A stretch of 64,000 bases of DNA from a marine bacterium B5-7 (GTDB lineage: Bacteria > Pseudomonadota > Gammaproteobacteria > Arenicellales > CAJQKF01), in the NCBI GenBank assembly GCA_021604525.1, contig BQJD01000001.1:186001-250000 (forward strand), given 5' to 3'. Of the stretch, positions 32,813 to 39,827 are shown piece after piece. The notes below the pieces were generated by a model. It was not told where the DNA came from. It was given only the letters and a program-made list of their open reading frames with translations, and ran no database searches. The position numbers and the translations under genes are program-made. Within the stretch, counting starts at the first letter, position 1. Every line of letters begins with the position of its first letter.

Positions 32813-33841
32813 TCAATGCGGTAAGTGCTGGATAAGGGGTAGCAATCGACGTTCGAGTTCGAGCACGATTGCTGGTGCGACATCGAGATCGAGAATCGCT
32901 ACAAAGATACGCTTATCGGTAAATTCAGACAACTTTACCGCGTCTTTCTCCGTGATGAGTATCGCATCGAAGCCAAGGGCGTCCAGATCCTTTGGTTGAT
33001 ATACATGATGATCTGGAAAGGCTCGCAGTGTACCGTTGATACCAAGCCCGGTCATCGTATTCATAAAACGTTCAGGACGGGCAATCCCGGTAACGAACAA
33101 TATCTTTCTATTAATGAAATCCACTGCCATTCGGCTTTGTTCTGGTGAAGCCAGACTGCGAAACCCGCTTACCAATGGAGTAATACCGTGTTCCGGATTA
33201 CCATATTCAACTATCAGATCAACATCTTCAAGACGCGATAACGGTTCACGAAGCGGTCCCGCAGGAAGACACCAGCCATTACCGATACCGCCTGTTGAAT
33301 CGTGAAGCGCAATCTCAAAGTCCCTCTTAAGCGCCAGATGCTGAAGGCCATCGTCGCTAATGATCACATCGCACGATCCTTCCTGCAGTAAACGTTTGCA
33401 GGCCTGACCACGGTCTGGTCCCGTCACCACAACTGCACCTGTTCTCTGTGCAAGTAGAACAGCTTCATCGCCAACCATGGATGGCGATGTTTTCATGTCT
33501 ACTTTCTGTGGCCACACAGTCGAGTCACCACCATAACCCCGCAGAACAATTCCCGGAATACATCCCTTCGATCGCAACCATTCCACCAGCCACATGGTAA
33601 AGGGTGTCTTGCCATTTCCACCGACCGTAATATTTCCAACCACAATGACCGGACAAGGTGCACGATAATGAGCAAACAGATTGATTCGATAAAGCAGCCG
33701 GCGAAAAGCCATAACCGTGCAATAGATAATCGACAACGGATACAGGGCTATACTTGCGGCCGTTCGTCGTTGCCAGATACGCTCCAGCTTCGCTGCAAGT
33801 GTTTGTCTTGAATTGAACTTCAAACTGGTCACGTCAATCAC
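32813..33841 (-). CDS. lpxK: tetraacyldisaccharide 4'-kinase
   Basis: An inner-membrane kinase that phosphorylates the 4' position of the lipid A precursor. It has an N-terminal membrane helix (ALYPLSIIYCTVMAFRRLLYR), Walker A VGNITVGGNGKTP, then DEAVLLAQRTGAVVVTGPDR and VIISDDGLQHLALKRD. The start is uncertain: the frame is open far upstream, but the region after the msbA stop offers only GTG codons at 33841 and 33832 and TTG at 33823. GTG 33841 gives 342 residues, a normal length. The order msbA-lpxK-kdsB is conserved. Confidence 0.92.
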   Translation of the reverse strand: MIDVTSLKFNSRQTLAAKLERIWQRRTAASIALYPLSIIYCTVMAFRRLLYRINLFAHYRAPCPVIVVGNITVGGNGKTPFTMWLVEWLRSKGCIPGIVLRGYGGDSTVWPQKVDMKTSPSMVGDEAVLLAQRTGAVVVTGPDRGQACKRLLQEGSCDVIISDDGLQHLALKRDFEIALHDSTGGIGNGWCLPAGPLREPLSRLEDVDLIVEYGNPEHGITPLVSGFRSLASPEQSRMAVDFINRKILFVTGIARPERFMNTMTGLGINGTLRAFPDHHVYQPKDLDALGFDAILITEKDAVKLSEFTDKRIFVAILDLDVAPAIVLELERRLLPLIQHLPH

Positions 33842-33878
33842 GTCCAGTGCAAGATTGGATCGAATGATGATCGATGGT

Positions 33879-35639
33879 TCAAGATTCCTGATTGTAGTAC
33901 AAACGACTGTAAGCTCCAGTTCGTTGTAGAAGTTCTTCATGGCGACCTGATTCAACCACACGACCTTTATCGATCACATAAATTCTATCGGCTTTCACAA
34001 TGGTCGATAATCGATGCGCTATGACGATTATTGTGCGTTTGCCCGCCAGTAAATCGATTGCAGTACGCACCAGTTGCTCTGACGTATTATCGAGTGATGA
34101 AGTCGCCTCATCAAGAATCAGAATCGGTGCCTGACGATACAATGCTCGGGCAATCACGACCCGTTGTTTCTGTCCACCCGACAATCGACCGCCTTGTTCT
34201 CCCACGCGGGTGTCGATGCCCTTATCGAGCGTTTGAATAAAATCGGTTAATTGCGCTGTTTCAATAACTTCTGATAATCGTTCACTATCGATATGAGGTT
34301 CGCCATAAGTGATGTTATTGGCAATCGAATCATCGAATAAAAAGTTATTCTGGGTGACCAGCGCCACGTGACGACGTAGTTCATTCTTGCTGTATTTTTC
34401 CAAAGGTTGGCCATCAATGGTTAGCAAGCCGTCATCACGTTGGTAAAACCCGAGCAGTAATGACACAACGGTCGACTTGCCGCTACCAGAAGAACCAACC
34501 AGGGCAATAGTCTGCCCGGCGGAGACTTCGAGGTTAAAATCGTTGAGTACCGGTGGCCCACCAGGAATATAGCCAAATCGAACGGAAGAAAATTTAATGT
34601 TGCCGTTGATCATTTCGGGTCGAAGGTCACCACCGGGATGCTCTTCCGGCAGATCCATAACACGAAAAATACTACGCGCCGCGGCGACGCCCGTTTGTAT
34701 GATCTCGTTGACCTTGGCAAGTCTCTTCAGCGGTGCCTGCAATAACATGACAGCGCCAAGATATGACACGAACGTACCCGGACTGACAATTTTCCCGCCG
34801 GCGCCACCCATGGCAAAAAATATGATGATCGATACAGCAATACCGGCGACAAACATGATTATCGGAACGCTGGCCGCAGAAACACCGGCCTTGCGCATGG
34901 AGAAGCGGCGATTACCACGATTCGCAACATCGAACTTTTTTTCTTCAGCAGTATACCCACCGAATACCTTGATGACCTGGTGACCTTGAAAGGCCTCCTT
35001 GGCAACCTGGGTTATATCTCCCATACTGTCCTGGATCCGCGTACTGGTATAGCGAAATCGCTTGCTCATTTTATTAACCAGAAATGCGATCACCGGAGCA
35101 ATTGCCAGGAACACCAGGGTGAGTTGCCAACTCAACCAGGCGAGCCAGCCCAACAGGATAATTGCAGTAAAAGTGTCCTTGAAAACTATTCGCACGGCCG
35201 TTGTCGATGCCTGCGCAACCTGTTCAACATCGAATATCAGTTTTGATACCAATTCCGATGTCGGGTGGTTATCGTAATGTGCCATGGGCAGATGGATCAT
35301 GCGGCGGAACATATCTGCACGTAAGTCGTAGATGATCTTGCGACCTACCCACTGCACACAGTATCCATCAATGAACCCGGCGATACCGCGAACAACAAAC
35401 ACGGCCATGAGAATGATTGGTGTCATACGAATGACTGCCTGGTCGCGATTGACAAAGCCCTCGTCCATGATTGGCTTGAGCAATGCAGCAAACCCGGCTT
35501 CCGATGCGCCACTGATAAACATGGCGAGGACGCCAGCCAAAAACACCCAACGATAAGGCCAGGCATACGTCAGCAGTCGTCGGTAGTCGCCACCTGGGCT
35601 GGGTCGATCCCGAGCCTCGAATTTGCCTTTACCGGCCAA
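33879..35639 (-). CDS. msbA: lipid A flippase MsbA, ABC exporter
   Basis: A 586-residue half-transporter that flips core-lipid A across the inner membrane. The N-terminal half has six membrane segments; the ATPase domain has Walker A GSSGSGKST, the signature LSGGQKQR and Walker B ILILDEATSSLD followed by the H-loop IVIAHRLSTI. It follows exbD by 8 bases and precedes lpxK, which supports MsbA over other lipid exporters. Confidence 0.95.
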   Translation of the reverse strand: MAGKGKFEARDRPSPGGDYRRLLTYAWPYRWVFLAGVLAMFISGASEAGFAALLKPIMDEGFVNRDQAVIRMTPIILMAVFVVRGIAGFIDGYCVQWVGRKIIYDLRADMFRRMIHLPMAHYDNHPTSELVSKLIFDVEQVAQASTTAVRIVFKDTFTAIILLGWLAWLSWQLTLVFLAIAPVIAFLVNKMSKRFRYTSTRIQDSMGDITQVAKEAFQGHQVIKVFGGYTAEEKKFDVANRGNRRFSMRKAGVSAASVPIIMFVAGIAVSIIIFFAMGGAGGKIVSPGTFVSYLGAVMLLQAPLKRLAKVNEIIQTGVAAARSIFRVMDLPEEHPGGDLRPEMINGNIKFSSVRFGYIPGGPPVLNDFNLEVSAGQTIALVGSSGSGKSTVVSLLLGFYQRDDGLLTIDGQPLEKYSKNELRRHVALVTQNNFLFDDSIANNITYGEPHIDSERLSEVIETAQLTDFIQTLDKGIDTRVGEQGGRLSGGQKQRVVIARALYRQAPILILDEATSSLDNTSEQLVRTAIDLLAGKRTIIVIAHRLSTIVKADRIYVIDKGRVVESGRHEELLQRTGAYSRLYYNQES

Positions 35640-35647
35640 GTTCGTAT

Positions 35648-36082
35648 CTATGGAGTATCAATGGTTGCAAAGGTAATGCGCAGCAATTCAAGACGTCTGG
35701 CTACATCCATTGCCTGTACCACAGCACTGTGTGGTGTATCGCGATCTGCACGAATCACAACAACCGGATTATTCGCTCCGGCCACAGCTTCCTGCATGGC
35801 TCGATACAGCGTTTCTTCATCGGAGTTGATCAAAGGTTTTGGTGCATCATCAGCCGGTCCACGTATTGCATATTCCTTGCCACGTGAGATTTGTATTTCA
35901 AGAATCGGAGTATCTTCGGCAATCTTCTGCTCAACGCTTGCTTCCGGTAGACGAATCTGTAGTTGGCTTTCACGATTGAAGGTTGTTGATACCATGAAAA
36001 AAATCAACAACAAAAACACCACATCAATCAGGGGGGTCAGATTGATTTGCAGGTCTTCATCATGACGCTGATAGAACTTCAT
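35648..36082 (-). CDS. exbD: ExbD/TolR family proton-channel protein
   Basis: A 144-residue protein with a short cytoplasmic start, one membrane helix with the conserved aspartate (NLTPLIDVVFLLLIFFMV) and a periplasmic domain ending in ALRVVxA-like VVIRADRDTPHSAVVQAMDVA. With ExbB it forms a proton-driven motor. Linked to msbA-lpxK-kdsB it may energise an envelope process rather than TonB uptake; that is inference from conserved location. It overlaps exbB by four bases. Confidence 0.92.
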   Translation of the reverse strand: MKFYQRHDEDLQINLTPLIDVVFLLLIFFMVSTTFNRESQLQIRLPEASVEQKIAEDTPILEIQISRGKEYAIRGPADDAPKPLINSDEETLYRAMQEAVAGANNPVVVIRADRDTPHSAVVQAMDVARRLELLRITFATIDTP

Positions 36083-36690
36083 GCTTCACGTTCCCCGTGA
36101 ACGTACTCAAGGAACCTGAGCGCTTCCTGCTCCATATTGACTGCAAGCTCAGCAACTCGACCACGAAAGTAACGATGAAACATCAGGCTCGGTATACCGA
36201 CTGTCAGCCCTGCTGCTGTGGTTATGAGCGCCTTTGAAATACCGCCAGCAAGGACCGTGGGATTACCGACGCCGGCGGTGGTAATTGCAGCGAATACATC
36301 GATCATGCCGATTACCGTACCGAGCAATCCCAATAGCGGGGTGATGGCGGCAATTGTGCCAAGCGCATTGAGATAGCGCTCCAGGTCGTGAATAACATGA
36401 CGCCCCGCTTCTTCCACTGCTTCCTTCATCACGACCCGATGTTGCTCGATATTGACCATGCCGGCAGCCAGGATTCGTCCAAGAGGCGAGCCTCTGCGAA
36501 TTTCCGATACTTTCGCCGGGTCGAGTTCGTCTTCGTCGAGTATTTTTTCCACCTGATCCATCAGACCAAATGGGGTAACTGCGCTGCGTTTAAGTGTCCA
36601 GAAGCGTTCGATCACGATTGCGAACGATATGACCGAACAGAGGATAATTACCCAGACTAAAATACCGCCGGATTGGATAAGTTCAAACAC
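36079..36690 (-). CDS. exbB: ExbB/TolQ/MotA family proton-channel protein
   Basis: A 203-residue polytopic protein with membrane segments near residues 10-28, 108-130 and 145-170. The family core GTIAAITPLLGLLGTVIGMIDVF and GISKALITTAAGLTVGIPSL is intact. It starts the exbB-exbD-msbA-lpxK-kdsB-ptp-nagZ run. The transposable element lies between it and comEC, its usual neighbour. Confidence 0.93.
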   Translation of the reverse strand: MFELIQSGGILVWVIILCSVISFAIVIERFWTLKRSAVTPFGLMDQVEKILDEDELDPAKVSEIRRGSPLGRILAAGMVNIEQHRVVMKEAVEEAGRHVIHDLERYLNALGTIAAITPLLGLLGTVIGMIDVFAAITTAGVGNPTVLAGGISKALITTAAGLTVGIPSLMFHRYFRGRVAELAVNMEQEALRFLEYVHGEREA

Positions 36691-36837
36691 GTTTAGTTAA
36701 CCGCATATTGCCTGTGAAAACGTTGGAAACCATACAAATTGAATGCCCGGTGCGATCGCGAATTGCCATCCGGCGCGGTCAGGCATTTTGTAACCGCGCC
36801 ATTCTATCAGACTTGCACCCTGTCGTAGTTGCACCTG

Positions 36838-36845
36838 AATTACCC
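36838..36845. repeat. target site duplication, left copy (AATTACCC)
   Basis: The 8 bases directly outside the left inverted repeat are AATTACCC and match exactly those outside the right one at 39820-39827. Confidence 0.9.
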
Positions 36846-36864
36846 GGTAGTGTCTTAGTTTGAA
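36846..36864 (+). repeat. left terminal inverted repeat of the element
   Basis: GGTAGTGTCTTAGTTTGAA, one mismatch to the right repeat. The stop codon of the transposase gene (36855-36857) lies inside it. Confidence 0.9.
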
Positions 36865-37736
36865 TTCTTCTTTTTATACTGCCGAGGTCGCTTCGGTGCC
36901 GAAGCCTTCATGTCGATTAGTTCTAATATCCACGAAATATCTCGAAGCCCTTCCACCAAACCAGCTTCCATTGCTGGCGTCACTCGCAACGACTTGTGAA
37001 TCCGACAGAAGTTATAGTGAACGAAGTAAAGCGACAACATATGGACATGATTGTCTATCTTCTTGCTGAATGCGTTGGTCAAACGGGTGAACCGACGCAT
37101 TGACATGCGCATGGTCAGATTTTGCCGTTCGACGTAACTAGTCGAAATATGATCCGGGTCTGGATTGCCGCTGATCAACTCCCGTTTCGTGCCAATACAG
37201 TCTGCTGGACTATATCGCAACTGCTCAGGCTTCGGTGCGTCACCGTATATTTTAATCAACTGGGCGTAGTCAACATCGCGCCCAAAAGCGTTTTCAACGG
37301 CATCCAGGTAGACGCGGTGTCCATCGGTGGTTAATTGGCAGCGATTAGCGAGACGATCTGAAACGTCCTGCATGAACTCGTTGGCATATCCAGCATCCCG
37401 GCCGCCCACGAGATATGAAATGATCAGCTTGCTTTCAGCACCAATTGCGGTCCACGTCCAAACGTCGCCAGCGCCTTCTGGCGCAGCTTTAGCTGAATCG
37501 ACATTCTTGTGTTTGGCGTAGCAGAACGACCAGATTTCGTCGCACTGCACTCGGCGAGATTCGACCTCTCGGACTGCCTTATTGTGGTATTCCGCGCATG
37601 CTTCGCCCGCATCCACCAACAACTTGGTTACCGTATTGATGGACACGCCAGCGATACGACTGATGGAACGCATGGAACTGCCTTCCAACAGCATGTTTAG
37701 AATCAGGCACCGCTTTTCGTGGGACAGCTTGTTCAT
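36855..37736 (-). CDS. IS1-type DDE transposase
   Basis: A 293-residue transposase from ATG 37736. The N-terminal helix-turn-helix reads LLEGSSMRSISRIAGVSINTVTKLL. The catalytic region has the first acidic site at CDEIWSFCYAKHKN, the second at TDGHRVYLDAVENAFG, and the third at STSYVERQNLTMRMSMRRF, followed by YFVHYNFCRIHKSLRVTPAM. It matches what I recall of single-frame IS1-family transposases common in alphaproteobacteria. There is no frameshift as in classical IS1. It follows the 69-residue gene by 45 bases and may be read from the cargo promoter. It appears intact. Confidence 0.92.
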   Translation of the reverse strand: MNKLSHEKRCLILNMLLEGSSMRSISRIAGVSINTVTKLLVDAGEACAEYHNKAVREVESRRVQCDEIWSFCYAKHKNVDSAKAAPEGAGDVWTWTAIGAESKLIISYLVGGRDAGYANEFMQDVSDRLANRCQLTTDGHRVYLDAVENAFGRDVDYAQLIKIYGDAPKPEQLRYSPADCIGTKRELISGNPDPDHISTSYVERQNLTMRMSMRRFTRLTNAFSKKIDNHVHMLSLYFVHYNFCRIHKSLRVTPAMEAGLVEGLRDISWILELIDMKASAPKRPRQYKKKNSN

Positions 37737-37781
37737 GCCCCGAATCATACCGAATAAAATGCTTAATATCAAGCATTATTT

Positions 37782-37991
37782 TCATTTCGAAACCCATTGA
37801 TGTGCTCGACTACCCCTGCCATATGGAAATGGTATCGGCTCATCAGGCACATCGTTGTCGGGCAATGACTCAATGAAGTCTAACCCGCCCATTCCCTTTT
37901 TCTCGGCATCCTGTGTAAGGCGATCAAGCAGGTCGCTAAACTGATTAGCGCCTTCACTACGACGCCCATGTTGTCGCTTAACGTCGTTCAT
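37782..37991 (-). CDS. 69-residue passenger protein, function unknown
   Basis: A small, charged protein (MNDVKRQHGRRSEGANQFSD start; then a helix LLDRLTQDAEKKG and a proline-rich acidic tail DNDVPDEPIPFPYGRG). I do not recognise it. Its ATG overlaps the stop of the protease gene by four bases, so it is translationally coupled to the protease and may be its partner or regulator. It lies 45 bases before the transposase gene. Confidence 0.65.
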   Translation of the reverse strand: MNDVKRQHGRRSEGANQFSDLLDRLTQDAEKKGMGGLDFIESLPDNDVPDEPIPFPYGRGSRAHQWVSK

Positions 37992-38908
37992 AACACTTGC
38001 CTCATACCACTTTGACCTTTAGTGTGAATAAAACCTCGATAACCCATCTTTCTTGCGAAATCCACTGCCAATCCATGATAATTGCGAATATGCTCGTTGA
38101 CTTCCGGATCTTGTCCAAAATCATCTATCAGAAGATCAATATCACTGGCTTCCAATTCTCGCATGGATATTCCCCGACCATGCGAATGCCAGCGATCAGC
38201 CTTTCCGAGCATTCTAGCGACTTGTTTGGCTCTATCTCGTCGCATCGCGGCTGTGACACGCCTCTTTCTCGTTCTAGTTGTTTTCCAATTTTTAAACTTA
38301 TACTTCGGCAACCACTCCATTACTAAAGACTGACCATGCTCAATTGCCTGTTCAATATGGAACAATTTCGCTGGATCAAAACGCTTAATTAAAAATGCAA
38401 GTTCCGCCTTTGTAGCATTTGGTAACTGTGATCTCGAACTGTTAATTCGTTTCGTAAGTTCTTCAAATTTAGCTAAATACCCAGCGCCGGGTAATAGTTG
38501 TCCATCCTCATCCTGATACTGAGGGTCGATTGGACCTAGGACAGAATAATAATCCATAAAAATTTTATCTCCCGAAAGAACTAGCACAGTTCCCGCAGAG
38601 TAGGCGTGACCGGGAACCACGAAATATACCTCCCTGTAATGTTTTCTCATTACTGACACCATTCTTTCAACGACTTCGATATAACCGCCGTTTGTCTCCA
38701 AAATCACAATTAACCGATGTTTTAAACCATCCTCACTATCATTGTCTTGGGACACCATATCTTCAATAACGACGCGTAATTCGTCGTCAAGTGGCGATTG
38801 GATTCCACACCAAATAAACATACAATCGCCTTCTAAAGCACTGCCAACTTTTTCGTTCATGTCGGACAAGACGATGCTGACTAAGTGATTGGCATTAATC
38901 GCCTCCAC
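37988..38908 (-). CDS. SDH-type Clp-fold serine protease, passenger gene
   Basis: About 306 residues from GTG 38908, which has AGGAGG just upstream. It matches the serine dehydrogenase proteinase group of Clp/S49-like peptidases: LIVILETNGGYIEVVERMV (oxyanion strand), the nucleophile segment VPGHAYSAGTVLVLSGD, then DYYSVLGPIDPQ. The C-terminal half has WHSHGRGISMREL, typical of the group. There is no signal peptide or membrane helix, so it is probably cytoplasmic. A longer frame to 38977 overlaps the upstream gene. It is coupled to the 69-residue gene. Why a transposable element carries it is unknown. Confidence 0.82.
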   Translation of the reverse strand: MEAINANHLVSIVLSDMNEKVGSALEGDCMFIWCGIQSPLDDELRVVIEDMVSQDNDSEDGLKHRLIVILETNGGYIEVVERMVSVMRKHYREVYFVVPGHAYSAGTVLVLSGDKIFMDYYSVLGPIDPQYQDEDGQLLPGAGYLAKFEELTKRINSSRSQLPNATKAELAFLIKRFDPAKLFHIEQAIEHGQSLVMEWLPKYKFKNWKTTRTRKRRVTAAMRRDRAKQVARMLGKADRWHSHGRGISMRELEASDIDLLIDDFGQDPEVNEHIRNYHGLAVDFARKMGYRGFIHTKGQSGMRQVL

Positions 38909-38927
38909 GGCACCTCCTGGATTCCCA

Positions 38928-39155
38928 CTAACTTTTTTTCGATCTAGACCATCTAGCAGCCGCCGCTCTACGAGCAATCTCAGATCTTTCCCCGGCCGTT
39001 AGTGAGGACGCACGAGCGCGACCGCCAGCCTTTCCAGACTTCACGCGGTTGCTCTTGGGATTATCTTCAATTTCGCCAGTGGCAATTTTTGCTACCATGA
39101 CGGCAGCACCGATTAAATCCGCTGGCCGGGTTTCCCCGTTTGGACCTTTCGGCAT
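38928..39155 (-). CDS. 75-residue basic passenger protein
   Basis: Small basic protein. The first part has PADLIGAAVMVAKIATGEI, the second a KSGKAGGRARASSLTAGERSEIA stretch ending RRAAAARW; I recall this GKAGGRAR-LT-ER-EIARKAA pattern in small proteins next to mobile genes, possibly nucleic-acid binding. A perfect AGGAGGG ribosome binding site stands seven bases before the ATG at 39155. It is the first gene of the minus-strand cargo operon that runs into the protease, the 69-residue gene and the transposase. Confidence 0.75.
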   Translation of the reverse strand: MPKGPNGETRPADLIGAAVMVAKIATGEIEDNPKSNRVKSGKAGGRARASSLTAGERSEIARRAAAARWSRSKKS

Positions 39156-39372
39156 AAGTAACCCTCCTAACCTGATCCAGGATCAATACAAGTATGCGGA
39201 TTCGTATCAACCGAATCAAGCTAACTTTACTTTTCTGTCGCCACGAAAAGGTGATTCTAGAGATCGTGAAATTAATTTCAAAACGACGAAAAACAACTCG
39301 TAAGAGCATGATTTCTTATCCACATTTTTCGTATGTTATCATGCAAAGTCCATCCACACAGGAGAAGCGACC
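39156..39372. promoter_or_regulatory. divergent promoter region inside the element
   Basis: A 217-base AT-rich spacer between the 75-residue gene (leftward) and the 53-residue gene (rightward). A TATCAT -10-like hexamer at about 39345 would suit the rightward gene. No operator was identified. Confidence 0.35.
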
Positions 39373-39534
39373 ATGCCTAAAAAGTCGCCCTGGCACTCGA
39401 TTAAACAATCAGTGCACCATAATAATACAAACTGCAACACGGGAAACAACATCGAAAAGGAAAACCTCCGAACTGGCGCCGGTGGTAAACCGCTTTGCCA
39501 AGAGTGCGAGAAACTCAGCCAACAGGGTCGATAA
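39373..39534 (+). CDS. 53-residue passenger protein with CxxC motif
   Basis: Small protein starting MPKKSPWHSIKQSVHHNNT, with NNIEKENLRTGAGGKPLC and a CQEC pair near the end, suggesting a metal-binding knuckle with an upstream Cys/His. I recall near-identical short hypotheticals near mobile elements. GGAG lies nine bases before the ATG. It is the only cargo gene on the plus strand, and its last 20 bases overlap the end of the 94-residue gene tail to tail. Too short for most gene finders, but the conserved sequence and ribosome binding site support it. Confidence 0.7.
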   Translation: MPKKSPWHSIKQSVHHNNTNCNTGNNIEKENLRTGAGGKPLCQECEKLSQQGR

Positions 39535-39799
39535 ACGTTAGTTCCCAAAACGGTCCGGTAGGCTCCAAATCAATTACGGACCAAACTCGCCGTAGTGCAG
39601 CAACTGGAAGTCCATGCACCTGCGCTGCGGCGAGTGCTCTAAGCCCCTCAGACTTTCCTCCATGGAATCGAACGGTCGGTTCCAGAAAAGAATGACCCTT
39701 CCCGCCTTGGCATGACTCATAAGTCTCCACGCCAGCCTCACGAAGCACGATAACTGCCCGGACGATTCCCGCGTCTAGCGGTGGATCAAAGTCACCCAT
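39515..39799 (-). CDS. 94-residue passenger protein, conserved hypothetical
   Basis: The protein begins MGDFDPPLDAGIVRAV and contains VETYESCQGGKGHSFLEPTV, RALRRVW-like ALRRVWSVIDLEP and GPFWELTF. I recall conserved hypotheticals with the ESCEGG-GHAYPEPTVRFHG signature in alphaproteobacteria, of unknown function. The ATG at 39799 is directly at the inner edge of the right inverted repeat, so its promoter must be in or beyond the repeat. A TTG two codons earlier lies inside the repeat. Confidence 0.75.
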   Translation of the reverse strand: MGDFDPPLDAGIVRAVIVLREAGVETYESCQGGKGHSFLEPTVRFHGGKSEGLRALAAAQVHGLPVAALRRVWSVIDLEPTGPFWELTFIDPVG

Positions 39800-39800
39800 T

Positions 39801-39819
39801 TTCAAACTGAGACACTACC
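39801..39819 (-). repeat. right terminal inverted repeat of the element
   Basis: Read inward on the minus strand, GGTAGTGTCTCAGTTTGAA, 18 of 19 identical to the left repeat. Confidence 0.9.
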
Positions 39820-39827
39820 AATTACCC
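39820..39827. repeat. target site duplication, right copy (AATTACCC)
   Basis: Exact copy of 36838-36845. It contains the TAA stop codon of comEC (39822-39824, minus strand), so the gene end was preserved by the duplication. Confidence 0.9.

Larger units (their letters stand above)
36846..39819. mobile_element. IS1-type transposable element with five passenger genes, 2,974 bp
   Basis: The element is bounded by inverted repeats GGTAGTGTCT[T/C]AGTTTGAA (18 of 19 matching) and flanked by the exact 8-bp duplication AATTACCC, a length usual for IS1-type transposition. It encodes a DDE transposase at its left end plus five cargo genes: a 75-residue protein, an SDH-type Clp-fold serine protease, a 69-residue protein, a 53-residue Cys-rich protein and a 94-residue protein. 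It lies between exbB and comEC, which are adjacent in related genomes, and its right end touches the comEC stop codon. Intact ends and open frames suggest a recent insertion. I recall similar gene sets near this transposase in Rhizobiales and other proteobacteria, but no name. Confidence 0.9.

Noticed and set aside
39194-39541. 115-residue plus-strand frame inside the element
   Set aside because: It is out of frame with the better-supported 53-residue gene and runs through the divergent promoter region.
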